From positions 141,043,501-141,107,500 of the forward strand of contig NC_092343.1 in assembly GCF_046630445.1 (NCBI RefSeq): a stretch of 64,000 nucleotides of DNA, given 5' to 3'. The translations under genes were made by a program, and so were the position numbers. The number at the start of each line of letters is the position of its first letter. Position 1 is the first letter of the stretch. Shown piece after piece: positions 1 through 13,735 of this stretch. The notes under the pieces were generated by a model. That model made no database searches and was not told where the DNA came from. It was given only the letters and a program-made list of their open reading frames with translations. The stretch is from Rutidosis leptorrhynchoides (taxonomy: Eukaryota; Streptophyta; Magnoliopsida; Asterales; Asteraceae).

Positions 1-3000
1 AAAGTAAATCTTAAAATTTAAAATAAGAAAAAGTAGTTTGTATTTTTATTAAAAGTAAATCTTAAAAGTTAAAATAAGAAAAAGTAGTTTGTATTTTTAT
101 TAAAAGTAAATCTTAAAAGTTAAAATAAGAAAAAGTAGTTTGTATTTTTATCAAAAGTAAATCTTAAAAGAAAAAGTAGTTTATATTTTTATTAAAAGTA
201 AATCTTAAAAGTTAAAATATTGTATTTTTATTAAAAGTAAATCTTAAAAGTTAAAATAAGAAAAAGTAGTTTGTATTTTTATTAAAAGTAAATCTTAAAA
301 GAAAAAGTAGTTTGTATTTTTATTAAAAGTAAATCTTAAAAGTTAAAATAAGAAAAAGTAGTTTGTATTTTTATTAAAAGTAAATCTTAAAAGTTAAAAT
401 AAGAAAAAGTAGTTTATATTTTTATTAAAAGTAAATCTTAAAAGAAAAAGTAGTTTGTATTTTTATTAAAAGTAAATCTTAAAAGTTAAAATAAGAAAAA
501 GTAGTTTGTATTTTTATTAAAAGTAAATCTTAAAAGTTAAAATAAGAAAAAGTAGTTTGTATTTTTATTAAAAGTAAATCTTAAAAGTTAAAATAAGAAA
601 AAGTAGTTTGTATTTTTATTAAAAGTAAATCTTAAAAGAAAAAGTAGTTTGTATTTTTATTAAAAGTAAATCTTAAAAGGTAAAATAAGAAAAAGTAGTT
701 TGTATTTTTATTAAAAGTAAATCTTAAAAGAAAAAGTAGTTTGTATTTTTATTAAAAGTAAATCTTAAAAGTTAAAATAAGAAAAAGTAGTTTGTATTTT
801 TATTAAAAGTAAATCTTAAAAGTTAAAATAAGAAAAAGTAGTTTGTATTTTTATTAAAAGTAAATCTTAAAAGTTAAAATAAGAAAAAGTAGTTTTTATT
901 TTTATTAAAAATAAATCTTAAAAGTTATAATAAGAAAAGGTAGTTTGTATTTTTATTAAAAGAAAATCTTAAAAGTTAAAATAAGAAAAAGTAGTTTGTA
1001 TTTTTATTAATAGTAAATCTTAAAGGTTAAAATAAGAAAAAGTAGTTTGTATTTTTATTAAAAATAAATCTTAAAAGTTAAAATAAGAAAAAATAGTTTA
1101 TATTTTTATTAAAAGTAAATCTTAAAAGTTAAAATAAGAAAAAGTAGTTTGTATTTTTATTAAAAGTAAATCTTAAAAGAAAAAGTAGTTTATATTTTTA
1201 TTAAAAGTAAATCTTAAAAGTTAAAATAAGAAAAAGTAGTTTGTATTTTTATTAAAAGTAAATCTTAAAAGTTAAAATAAGAAAAAGTGGTTTGTATTTT
1301 TATTAAAAGTAAATCTTAAAAGAAAAAGTAGTTTGTATTTTTATTAAAAGTAAATCTTAAAAGTTAAAATAAGAAAATGTAGTTTGTATTTTTATTAAAA
1401 GTAAATCTTAAAAGTTAAAATAAGAAAAAGTGGTTTGTATTTTTATTAAAAGTAAATCTTAAAAGAAAAAGTAGTTTGTATTTTTATTAAAAGTAAATCT
1501 TAAAAGTTAAAATAAGAAAAAGTGGTTTGTATTTTTATTAAAAGTAAATCTTAAAAGAAAAAGTAGTTTGTATTTTTATTAAAAGTAAATCTTAAAAGTT
1601 AAAATAAGAAAATGTAGTTTGTATTTTTATTAAAAGTAAATCTTAAAAGAAAAAGTAGTTTGTATTTTTATTAAAAGTAAATCTTAAAGGTTAAAATAAG
1701 AAAAAGTAGTTTGTATTTTTATTAAAAGTAAATCTTAAAAGTTAAAATAAGAAAAAGTAGTTTGTATTTTTATTAAAAGTAAATCTTAAAAGAAAAAGTA
1801 GTTTGTATTTTTATTAAAAGTAAATCTTAAAAGTTAAAATAAGAAAAAGTAGTTTGTATTTTTATTAAAAGTAAATCTTAAAAGTTAAAATAAGAAAAAG
1901 TAGTTTGTATTTTTATTAAATGTAAATCTTAAAAGTAAAAATAAGAAAAAGTAGTTTGTATTTTTATTAAAAGTAAATCTTAAAAATTAAAATAAGAAAA
2001 AGTAGTTTGTATTTTTATTAAAAGTAAATCTTAAAAGAAAAAGTAGTTTGTATTTTTATTAAAAGTAAATCTTAAAAGTTAAAATAAGAAAAAGTAGTTT
2101 GTATTTTTATTAAAAGTAAATCTTAAAAGTTAAAATAAGAAAAAGTAGTTTGTATTTTTATTAAAAGTAAATCTTAAAAGTTAAAATAAGAAAAAGTAGT
2201 ATGTATTTTTATTAAAAGTAAATCTTAAAAGAAAAAGTAGTTTGTATTTTTATTAAAAGTAAATCTTAAAAGTTAAAATAAGAAAAAGTAGTTTGTATTT
2301 TTATTAAAAGTAAATCTTAAAAGTTAAAATAAGAAAAAATAGTTTGTATTTTTATTAAAAGTAAATCTTAAAAGTTAAAATAAAAAAAAGTAGTTTGTAT
2401 TTTTATTAAAAGTAAATCTTAAAAGAAAAAGTAGTTTGTATTTTTATTAAAAGTAAATCTTAAAAGTTAAAATAAGAAAAAGTAGTTTGTATTTTTTTTA
2501 AAAGTAAATCTTAAAAGTTAAAATAAGAAAAAGTAGTTTATATTTTTATTAAAAGTAAATCTTAAAAGTTAAAATAAGAAAAAGTAGTTTGTATTTTTAT
2601 TAAAAGTAAATCTTAAAAGTTAAAATAAGAAAAAGTAGTTTGTATTTTTATTAAAAGTAAATCTTAAAAGAAAAAGTAGTTTGTATTTTTATTAAAAATA
2701 AATCTTAAACATTAAAATAAGAAAAAGTAGTTTGTATTTTTATTAAAAGTAAATCTTAAAAGTTAAAATAAGAAAAAGTAGTTTGTATTTTTATTAAAAG
2801 TAAATCTTAAAAGTTAAAATAAGAAAAAGTAGTTTGTATTTTTATTAAAAGTAAATCTTAAAAGTTAAAATAAGAAAAAGTAGTTTGTATTTTTATTAAA
2901 AGTAAATCTTAAAAGAAAAACTAGTTTGTATTTTTATTAAAAGTAAATCTTAAAAGTTAAAATAAGAAAAAGTAGTTTGTAATTTTATTAAAAGTAAATC

Positions 3001-6000
3001 TTAAAAGTTAAAATAAGAAAAAGTAGTTTGTAATTTTATTAAAAGTAAATCTTAAAAGTTAAAATAAGAAAAAGTAGTTTGTATTTTTATTAAAAGTAAA
3101 TCTTAAAAGTTAAAATAAGAAAAAGTAGTTTGTATTTTTATTAACAGTAAATCTTAAAAGTTAAAATAAGAAAAAGTAGTTTGTATTTTTATTAACAGTA
3201 AATCTTAAAAGTTAAAATAAGAAAAAGTAGTTTGTATTTTTATTAAAAGTAAATCTTAAAAGAAAAAGTAGTTTGTATTTTTATTAAAAGTAAATCTTAA
3301 AAGTTAAAAAAAGAAAAAGTAGTTTGTATTTTTATTAAAAGTAAATCTTAAAAGTTAAAATAAGAAAAAGTAGTTTGTATTTTTATTAAAAGTAAATCTT
3401 AAAAGTTAAAATAAGAAAAAGTAGTTTGTATTTTTATTAAAAGTAAATCTTAAAAGTTAAAATAAGAAAAAGTAGTTTGTAATTTTATTAAAAGTAAATC
3501 CTAAAAGTTAAAATAAGAAAAAGTAGTTTGTATTTTTATTAAAAGTAAATCTTAAAAGTTAAAATAAGAAAAAGTAGTTTGCATTTTTATTAAAAGTAAA
3601 TCTATAAAGAAAAAGTAGTTTGTATTTTTATTAAAAGTAAATCTTAAAAGTTAAAATAAGAAAAAGTAGTTTGTATTTTTATTAAAAGTAAATCTTAAAA
3701 GTTAAAATAAGAAAAAGTAGTTTGTATTTTTATTAAAAGTAAATCTTAAAAGTTAAAATAAGAAAAAGTAGTTTGTATTTTTTTATTAAAAGTAAATCTT
3801 AAAAGTTAAAATAAGAAAAAGTAGTTTGTATTTTTATTAAAAGTAAATCTTAAAAGTTAAAATAAGAAAAAGTAGTTTGTATTTTTATTAAAAGTAAATC
3901 TTAAAAGAAAAACTAGTTTGTATTTTTATTAAAAGTAAATCTTAAAAGTTAAAATAAGAAAAAGTAGTTTGTATTTTTATTAAAAGTAAATCTTAAAAGT
4001 TAAAATAAGAAAAAGTAGTTTGTATTTTTATTAAAAGTAAATCCTAAAAGTTAAAATAAGAAAAAGTAGTTTGTATTTTTATTAAAAGTAAATCTTAAAA
4101 GTTAAAATAAGAAAAAGTAGTTTGTATTTTTATTAAAAGTAAATCTTAAAAGTTAAAATAAGAAAAAGTAGTTTGTAATTTTATTAAAAGTAAATCTTAA
4201 AAGTTAAAATAAGAAAAAGTAGTTTGTATTTTTTTATTAAAAGTAAATCTTAAAAGTTAAAATAAGAAAAAGTAGTTTGTATTTTTATTAAAAGTAAATC
4301 TTAAAAGTTAAAATAAGAAAAAGTAGTTTGTATTTTTATTAAAAGTAAATCTTAAAAGAAAAACTAGTTTGTATTTTTATTAAAAGTAAATCTTAAAAGT
4401 TAAAATAAGAAAAAGTAGTTTGTATTTTTATTAAAAGTAAATCTTAAAAGTTAAAATAAGAAAAAGTAGTTTGTATTTTTATTAAAAGTAAATCTTAAAA
4501 CTTAAAATAAGAAAAAGTAGTTTGTATTTTTAATAAAAGTAAATCTTAAAAGAAAAAGTAGTTTGTATTTTTATTAAAAGTAAATCTTAAAAGTTAAAAT
4601 AAGAAAAAGTAGTTTGTATTTTTATTAAAAGTAAATCTTAAAAGTTAAAATAAGAAAAAGTAGTTTGTATTTTTATTAAAAGTAAATCTTAAAACTTAAA
4701 ATAAGAAAAAGTAGTTTGTATTTTTAATAAAAGTAAATCTTAAAAGAAAAAGTAGTTTGTATTTTTATTAAAAGTAAATCTTAAAAGTTAAAATAAGAAA
4801 AAGTAGTTTGTATTTTTATTAAAAGTAAATCTTAAAAGTTAAAATAAGAAAAAGTAGTTTGTATTTTTATTAAAAGTAAATCTTAAAAGAAAAAGTAGTT
4901 TGTATTTTTATTAAAAGTAAATCTTAAAAGTTAAAATAAGAAAAAGTAGTTTGTATTTTTATTAAAAGTAAATCTTAAAAGTTAAAATAAGAAAAAGTAG
5001 TTTGTATTTTTATTAAAAGTAAATCTTAAAAGTTAAAATAAGAAAAAGTAGTTTGTATTTTTATTAAAAGTAAATCTTAAAAGTTAAAATAAGAAAAAGT
5101 AGTTTGTATTTTTTTATTAAAAGTAAATCTTAAAAGTTAAAATAAGAAAAAGTAGTTTGTATTTTTATTAAAAGTAAATCTTAAAAGTTAAAATAAGAAA
5201 AAGTAGTTTGTATTTTTATTAAAAGTAAATCTTAAAAGAAAAACTAGTTTGTATTTTTATTAAAAGTAAATCTTAAAAGTTAAAATAAGAAAAAGTAGTT
5301 TGTATTTTTATTAAAAGTAAATCTTAAAAGTTAAAATAAGAAAAAGTAGTTTGTATTTTTATTAAAAGTAAATCCTAAAAGTTAAAATAAGAAAAAGTAG
5401 TTTGTATTTTTATTAAAAGTAAATCTTAAAAGTTAAAATAAGAAAAAGTAGTTTGTAATTTTATTAAAAGTAAATCTTAAAAGTTAAAATAAGAAAAAGT
5501 AGTTTGTATTTTTTTATTAAAAGTAAATCTTAAAAGTTAAAATAAGAAAAAGTAGTTTGTATTTTTATTAAAAGTAAATCTTAAAAGTTAAAATAAGAAA
5601 AAGTAGTTTGTATTTTTATTAAAAGTAAATCTTAAAAGAAAAACTAGTTTGTATTTTTATTAAAAGTAAATCTTAAAAGTTAAAATAAGAAAAAGTAGTT
5701 TGTATTTTTATTAAAAGTAAATCTTAAAAGTTAAAATAAGAAAAAGTAGTTTGTATTTTTATTAAAAGTAAATCTTAAAACTTAAAATAAGAAAAAGTAG
5801 TTTGTATTTTTAATAAAAGTAAATCTTAAAAGAAAAAGTAGTTTGTATTTTTATTAAAAGTAAATCTTAAAAGTTAAAATAAGAAAAAGAAGTTTGTATT
5901 TTTATTAAAAGTAAATCTTAAAAGTTAAAATAAGAAAAAGTAGTTTGTATTTTTATTAAAAGTAAATCTTAAAACTTAAAATAAGAAAAAGTAGTTTGTA

Positions 6001-9000
6001 TTTTTAATAAAAGTAAATCTTAAAAGAAAAAGTAGTTTGTATTTTTATTAAAAGTAAATCTTAAAAGTTAAAATAAGAAAAAGTAGTTTGTATTTTTATT
6101 AAAAGTAAATCTTAAAAGTTAAAATAAGAAAAAGTAGTTTGTATTTTTATTAAAAGTAAATCTTAAAAGAAAAAGTAGTTTGTATTTTTATTAAAAGTAA
6201 ATCTTAAAAGTTAAAATAAGAAAAAGTAGTTTGTATTTTTATTAAAAGTAAATCTTAAAAGTTAAAATAAGAAAAAGTAGTTTGTATTTTTATTAAAAGT
6301 AAATCTTAAAAGTTAAAATAAGAAAAAGTAGTTTATATTTTTATTAAAAGTAAATCTTAAAAGTTAAAATAAGAAAAAGTAGTTTTTATTTTTATTAAAA
6401 ATAAATCTTAAAAGTTATAATAAGAAAAAGTAGTTTGTATTTTTATTAAAAGTAAATCTTAAAAGTTAAAATAAGAAAAAGTAGTTTGTATTTTTATTAA
6501 AAGTAAATCTTAAAAGTTAAAATAAGAAAAAGTAGTTTGTATTTTTATTAAAAGTAAATCTTAAAAGTTAAAATAAGAAAAAGTAGTTTGTATTTTTATT
6601 AAAAGTAAATCTTAAAAGAAAAAGTAGTTTGTATTTTTATTAAAAGTAAATCTTAAAAGTTAAAATAAGAAAAAGTAGTTTGTATTTTTATTAAAAGTAA
6701 ATCTTAAAAGTTAAAATAAGAAAAAGTAGTTTGTATTTTTATTAAAAGTAAATCTTAAAATTTAAAATAAGAAAAAGTAGTTTGTATTTTTATTAAAAGT
6801 AAATCTTAAAAGTTAAAATAAGAAAAAGTAGTTTGTATTTTTATTAAAAGTAAATCTTAAAAGTTAAAATAAGAAAAAGTAGTTTGTATTTTTATCAAAA
6901 GTAAATCTTAAAAGAAAAAGTAGTTTATATTTTTATTAAAAGTAAATCTTAAAAGTTAAAATATTGTATTTTTATTAAAAGTAAATCTTAAAAGTTAAAA
7001 TAAGAAAAAGTAGTTTGTATTTTTATTAAAAGTAAATCTTAAAAGAAAAAGTAGTTTGTATTTTTATTAAAAGTAAATCTTAAAAGTTAAAATAAGAAAA
7101 AGTAGTTTGTATTTTTATTAAAAGTAAATCTTAAAAGTTAAAATAAGAAAAAGTAGTTTGTATTTTTATTAAAAGTAAATCTTAAAAGAAAAAGTAGTTT
7201 GTATTTTTATTAAAAGTAAATCTTAAAAGTTAAAATAAGAAAAAGTAGTTTGTATTTTTATTAAAAGTAAATCTTAAAAGTTAAAATAAGAAAAAGTAGT
7301 TTGTATTTTTATTAAAAGTAAATCTTAAAAGTTAAAATAAGAAAAAGTAGTTTGTATTTTTATTAAAAGTAAATCTTAAAAGAAAAAGTAGTTTGTATTT
7401 TTATTAAAAGTAAATCTTAAAAGGTAAAATAAGAAAAAGTAGTTTGTATTTTTATTAAAAGTAAATCTTAAAAGAAAAAGTAGTTTGTATTTTTATTAAA
7501 AGTAAATCTTAAAAGTTAAAATAAGAAAAAGTAGTTTGTATTTTTATTAAAAGTAAATCTTAAAAGTTAAAATAAGAAAAAGTAGTTTGTATTTTTATTA
7601 AAAGTAAATCTTAAAAGTTAAAATAAGAAAAAGTAGTTTTTATTTTTATTAAAAATAAATCTTAAAAGTTATAATAAGAAAAGGTAGTTTGTATTTTTAT
7701 TAAAAGAAAATCTTAAAAGTTAAAATAAGAAAAAGTAGTTTGTATTTTTATTAATAGTAAATCTTAAAGGTTAAAATAAGAAAAAGTAGTTTGTATTTTT
7801 ATTAAAAATAAATCTTAAAAGTTAAAATAAGAAAAAATAGTTTATATTTTTATTAAAAGTAAATCTTAAAAGTTAAAATAAGAAAAAGTAGTTTGTATTT
7901 TTATTAAAAGTAAATCTTAAAAGAAAAAGTAGTTTATATTTTTATTAAAAGTAAATCTTAAAAGTTAAAATAAGAAAAAGTAGTTTGTATTTTTATTAAA
8001 AGTAAATCTTAAAAGTTAAAATAAGAAAAAGTGGTTTGTATTTTTATTAAAAGTAAATCTTAAAAGAAAAAGTAGTTTGTATTTTTATTAAAAGTAAATC
8101 TTAAAAGTTAAAATAAGAAAATGTAGTTTGTATTTTTATTAAAAGTAAATCTTAAAAGTTAAAATAAGAAAAAGTGGTTTGTATTTTTATTAAAAGTAAA
8201 TCTTAAAAGAAAAAGTAGTTTGTATTTTTATTAAAAGTAAATCTTAAAAGTTAAAATAAGAAAAAGTGGTTTGTATTTTTATTAAAAGTAAATCTTAAAA
8301 GAAAAAGTAGTTTGTATTTTTATTAAAAGTAAATCTTAAAAGTTAAAATAAGAAAATGTAGTTTGTATTTTTATTAAAAGTAAATCTTAAAAGAAAAAGT
8401 AGTTTGTATTTTTATTAAAAGTAAATCTTAAAGGTTAAAATAAGAAAAAGTAGTTTGTATTTTTATTAAAAGTAAATCTTAAAAGTTAAAGTAAGAAAAA
8501 GTAGTTTGTATTTTTATTAAAAGTAAATCTTAAAAGAAAAAGTAGTTTGTATTTTTATTAAAAGTAAATCTTAAAAGTTAAAATAAGAAAAAGTAGTTTG
8601 TATTTTTATTAAAAGTAAATCTTAAAAGTTAAAATAAGAAAAAGTAGTTTGTATTTTTATTAAATGTAAATCTTAAAAGTAAAAATAAGAAAAAGTAGTT
8701 TGTATTTTTATTAAAAGTAAATCTTAAAAATTAAAATAAGAAAAAGTAGTTTGTATTTTTATTAAAAGTAAATCTTAAAAGAAAAAGTAGTTTGTATTTT
8801 TATTAAAAGTAAATCTTAAAAGTTAAAATAAGAAAAAGTAGTTTGTATTTTTATTAAAAGTAAATCTTAAAAGTTAAAATAAGAAAAAGTAGTTTGTATT
8901 TTTATTAAAAGTAAATCTTAAAAGTTAAAATAAGAAAAAGTAGTTTGTATTTTTATTAAAAGTAAATCTTAAAAGTTAAAATAAGAAAAAGTAGTTTGTA

Positions 9001-12000
9001 TTTTTATTAAAAGTAAATCTTAAAAGTTAAAATAAGAAAAAGTAGTATGTATTTTTATTAAAAGTAAATCTTAAAAGAAAAAGTAGTTTGTATTTTTATT
9101 AAAAGTAAATCTTAAAAGTTAAAATAAGAAAAAGTAGTTTGTATTTTTATTAAAAGTAAATCTTAAAAGTTAAAATAAGAAAAAATAGTTTGTATTTTTA
9201 TTAAAAGTAAATCTTAAAAGTTAAAATAAAAAAAAGTAGTTTGTATTTTTATTAAAAGTAAATCTTAAAAGAAAAAGTAGTTTGTATTTTTATTAAAAGT
9301 AAATCTTAAAAGTTAAAATAAGAAAAAGTAGTTTGTATTTTTTTTAAAAGTAAATCTTAAAAGTTAAAATAAGAAAAAGTAGTTTATATTTTTATTAAAA
9401 GTAAATCTTAAAAGTTAAAATAAGAAAAAGTAGTTTGTATTTTTATTAAAAGTAAATCTTAAAAGTTAAAATAAGAAAAAGTAGTTTGTATTTTTATTAA
9501 AAGTAAATCTTAAAAGAAAAAGTAGTTTGTATTTTTATTAAAAATAAATCTTAAACATTAAAATAAGAAAAAGTAGTTTGTATTTTTATTAAAAGTAAAT
9601 CTTAAAAGTTAAAATAAGAAAAAGTAGTTTGTATTTTTATTAAAAGTAAATCTTAAAAGTTAAAATAAGAAAAAGTAGTTTGTATTTTTATTAAAAGTAA
9701 ATCTTAAAAGTTAAAATAAGAAAAAGTAGTTTGTATTTTTATTAAAAGTAAATCTTAAAAGAAAAACTAGTTTGTATTTTTATTAAAAGTAAATCTTAAA
9801 AGTTAAAATAAGAAAAAGTAGTTTGTAATTTTATTAAAAGTAAATCTTAAAAGTTAAAATAAGAAAAAGTAGTTTGTAATTTTATTAAAAGTAAATCTTA
9901 AAAGTTAAAATAAGAAAAAGTAGTTTGTATTTTTATTAAAAGTAAATCTTAAAAGTTAAAATAAGAAAAAGTAGTTTGTATTTTTATTAACAGTAAATCT
10001 TAAAAGTTAAAATAAGAAAAAGTAGTTTGTATTTTTATTAACAGTAAATCTTAAAAGTTAAAATAAGAAAAAGTAGTTTGTATTTTTATTAAAAGTAAAT
10101 CTTAAAAGAAAAAGTAGTTTGTATTTTTATTAAAAGTAAATCTTAAAAGTTAAAAAAAGAAAAAGTAGTTTGTATTTTTATTAAAAGTAAATCTTAAAAG
10201 TTAAAATAAGAAAAAGTAGTTTGTATTTTTATTAAAAGTAAATCTTAAAAGTTAAAATAAGAAAAAGTAGTTTGTATTTTTATTAAAAGTAAATCTTAAA
10301 AGTTAAAATAAGAAAAAGTAGTTTGTAATTTTATTAAAAGTAAATCCTAAAAGTTAAAATAAGAAAAAGTAGTTTGTATTTTTATTAAAAGTAAATCTTA
10401 AAAGTTAAAATAAGAAAAAGTAGTTTGCATTTTTATTAAAAGTAAATCTATAAAGAAAAAGTAGTTTGTATTTTTATTAAAAGTAAATCTTAAAAGTTAA
10501 AATAAGAAAAAGTAGTTTGTATTTTTATTAAAAGTAAATCTTAAAAGTTAAAATAAGAAAAAGTAGTTTGTATTTTTATTAAAAGTAAATCTTAAAAGTT
10601 AAAATAAGAAAAAGTAGTTTGTATTTTTTTATTAAAAGTAAATCTTAAAAGTTAAAATAAGAAAAAGTAGTTTGTATTTTTATTAAAAGTAAATCTTAAA
10701 AGTTAAAATAAGAAAAAGTAGTTTGTATTTTTATTAAAAGTAAATCTTAAAAGAAAAACTAGTTTGTATTTTTATTAAAAGTAAATCTTAAAAGTTAAAA
10801 TAAGAAAAAGTAGTTTGTATTTTTATTAAAAGTAAATCTTAAAAGTTAAAATAAGAAAAAGTAGTTTGTATTTTTATTAAAAGTAAATCCTAAAAGTTAA
10901 AATAAGAAAAAGTAGTTTGTATTTTTATTAAAAGTAAATCTTAAAAGTTAAAATAAGAAAAAGTAGTTTGTATTTTTATTAAAAGTAAATCTTAAAAGTT
11001 AAAATAAGAAAAAGTAGTTTGTAATTTTATTAAAAGTAAATCTTAAAAGTTAAAATAAGAAAAAGTAGTTTGTATTTTTATTAAAAGTAAATCTTAAAAG
11101 TTAAAATAAGAAAAAGTAGTTTGTATTTTTATTAAAAGTAAATCTTAAAAGAAAAAGTAGTTTGTATTTTTATTAAAAATAAATCTTAAACGTTAAAATA
11201 AGAAAAAGTAGTTTGTATTTTTATTAAAAGTAAATCTTAAAAGAAAAAGTAGTTTGTATTTTTATTAAAAGTAAATCTTAAAAGTTAAAATAAGAAAAAG
11301 TAGTTTGTATTTTTATTAACAGTAAATCTTAAAAGTTAAAATAAGAAAAAGTAGTTTGTATTTTTATTAAAAGTAAATCTTAAAAGAAAAAGTAGTTTGT
11401 ATTTTTATTAAAAGTAAATCTTAAAAGTTAAAAAAAGAAAAAGTAGTTTGTATTTTTATTATAAGTAAATCTTAAAAGTTAAAATAAGAAAAAGTAGTTT
11501 GTATTTTTATTAAAAGTAAATCTTAAAAGTTAAAATAATAAAAAGTAGTTTATATTTTTATTAAAAGTAAATCTTAAAAGTTAAAATAAGAAAAAGTAGT
11601 TTGTATTTTTATTAAAAGTAAATCTTAAAAGAAAAAGTAGTTTGTATTTTTATTAAAAGTAAATCTTAAAAGTTAAAATAAGAAAAAGTAGTTTGTATTT
11701 TTATTAAAAGTAAATCTTAAAAGTTAAAATAAGAAAAAGTAGTTTGTATTTTTATTAAAAGTAAATCTTAAAAGTTAAAATAAGAAAAAGTAGTTTGTAC
11801 TTTTATTAAAAGTAAATCTTAAAAGTTAAAATAAGAAAAAGTAGTTTGTAATTTTTTTAAAAGTAAATCCTAAAAGTTAAAATAAGAAAAAGTAGTTTGT
11901 ATTTTTATTAAAAGTAAATCTTAAAAGTTAAAATAAGAAAAAGTAGTTTGCATTTTTATTAAAAGTAAATCTATAAAGAAAAAGTAGTTTGTATTTTTAT

Positions 12001-13238
12001 TAAAAGTAAATCTTAAAAGTTAAAATAAGAAAAAGTAGTTTGTATTTTTATTAAAAGTAAATCTTAAAAGTTAAAATAAGAAAAAGTAGTTTGTATTTTT
12101 ATTAAAAGTAAATCTTAAAAGTTAAAATAAGAAAAAGTAGTTTGTATTTTTTTATTAAAAGTAAATCTTAAAAGTTAAAATAAGAAAAAGTAGTTTGTAT
12201 TTTTATTAAAAGTAAATCTTAAAAGTTAAAATAAGAAAAAGTAGTTTGTATTTTTATTAAAAGTAAATCTTAAAAGAAAAACTAGTTTGTATTTTTATTA
12301 AAAGTAAATCTTAAAAGTTAAAATAGGAAAAAGTAGTTTGTATTTTTATTAAAAGTAAATCTTAAAAGTTAAAATAAGAAAAAGTAGTTTGTATTTTTAT
12401 TAAAAGTAAATCTTAAAAGTTAAAATAAGAAAAAGTAGTTTGTATTTTTATTAAAAGTAAATCTTAAAAGTTAAAATAAGAAAAAGTAGTTTGTAATTTT
12501 ATTAAAAGTAAATCCTAAAAGTTAAAATAAGAAAAAGTAGTTTGTATTTTTATTAAAAGTAAATCTTAAAAGTTAAAATAAGAAAAAGTAGTTTGCATTT
12601 TTATTAAAAGTAAATCTATAAATAAAAAGTAGTTTGTATTTTTATTAAAAGTAAATCTTAAAAGTTAAAATAAGAAAAAGTAGTTTGTATTTTTATTAAA
12701 AGTAAATCTTAAAAGTTAAAATAAGAAAAAGTAGTTTGTATTTTTATTAAAAGTAAATCTTAAAAGTTAAAATAAGAAAAAGTAGTTTGTATTTTTTTAT
12801 TAAAAGTAAATCTTAAAAGTTAAAATAAGAAAAAGTAGTTTGTATTTTTATTAAAAGTAAATCTTAAAAGTTAAAATAAGAAAAAGTAGTTTGTATTTTT
12901 ATTAAAAGTAAATCTTAAAAGAAAAACTAGTTTGTATTTTTATTAAAAGTAAATCTTAAAAGTTAAAATAAGAAAAAGTAGTTTGTAATTTTATTAAAAG
13001 TAAATCTTAAAAGTTAAAATAAGAAAAAGTAGTTTGTAATTTTATTAAAAGTAAATCTTAAAAGTTAAAATAAGAAAAAGTAGTTTGTATTTTTATTAAA
13101 AGTAAATCTTAAAAGTTAAAATAAGAAAAAGTAGTTTGTATTTTTATTAACAGTAAATCTTAAAAGTTAAAATAAGAAAAAGTAGTTTGTATTTTTATTA
13201 AAAGTAAATCTTAAAAGAAAAAGTAGTTTTTATTTTTG
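1..13238. repeat. 51-bp satellite array with 41-bp short variant
   Basis: This is a continuous head-to-tail array of an A/T-rich monomer with a 51-bp period. Its core reads AAAATAAGAAAAAGTAGTTT. A recurrent short form of 41 bp lacks the ten bases TTAAAATAAG. Roughly 270 monomers are visible, and the array runs off the left edge. Minor variants (TTTTTTTATT, GTAATTTT, TTAACAG, a CTAG variant, GTTTGCAT) recur at long intervals, so the array grew by duplicating multi-monomer blocks. No reading frame is conserved. It lies inside the 3' LTR of element A, because the same right-hand edge is found at about 33130 in that element's other LTR. Confidence 0.97.
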
Positions 13239-13701
13239 TATTTATTTATTAAAAGTAGATATAGTTTTGATTTTTTTTATAAAATTCTAAAAAAAATCGT
13301 TTAATACATTTCTAAGAACATTTAACATTTTATTTCTATAATTGTTTAATTATTAAATACGAATTTTATATAAAAATTATTATTATATTTAGTTTTTATA
13401 ATTAAAATTAAAATTTATGATTATTACTTTATAGTTTTTATTAGTTTTATAAATGTTATAATATTATTTATTAGTTAGTTAATTATATATTCTATTAACT
13501 AAATAATAAAAGTAATATAAATATTATATATATTCATTGATGTAATTATGTTATATTATATAACATAACCTTATTTATAATATTTATAATTATATTATTT
13601 ATTTTAAGTGTACGTTTATTCGGTCAACGTTAAATTTATTCGTATATAACAACTCTAGGTATTTTAGTAAAATCGGAAGTCGAAAAGTGAGGGTTGTTAT
13701 A
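13239..13701 (-). repeat. Element A 3' LTR, unique start
   Basis: This is the A/T-rich unique part of the LTR, between the satellite and the LTR edge. Reading the minus strand it begins TATAACAACCCTCACTTTTC at 13701. It aligns almost base for base with 33131-33592, the start of the other LTR, with a handful of substitutions. The usual TG start is replaced by TA in both copies, so the change probably predates insertion. I see no gene here. Confidence 0.85.
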
Positions 13702-13735
13702 GTACCTACCCGTTAAAAGAAATTTCGTCCCGAAA
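13702..13735 (-). promoter_or_regulatory. Element A polypurine tract and upstream block
   Basis: The minus strand reads AACGGGTAGGTAC directly against the LTR start, preceded by TTTCGGGACGAAATTTC. This primes plus-strand DNA synthesis. The same block occurs in B at 27348-27380 and in D at 48501-48535, which links these families. Confidence 0.8.

Noticed and set aside
1-13238. Array as a CRISPR locus
   Set aside because: Monomers are contiguous with no unique spacers; all copies are near-identical A/T-rich satellite in a plant-type context.
1-13238. Array as a centromeric or telomeric repeat
   Set aside because: The monomer is not telomere-like, and 51 bp is short for a typical plant centromere satellite; it lies inside LTRs. 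A centromere role is not excluded but has no support here.
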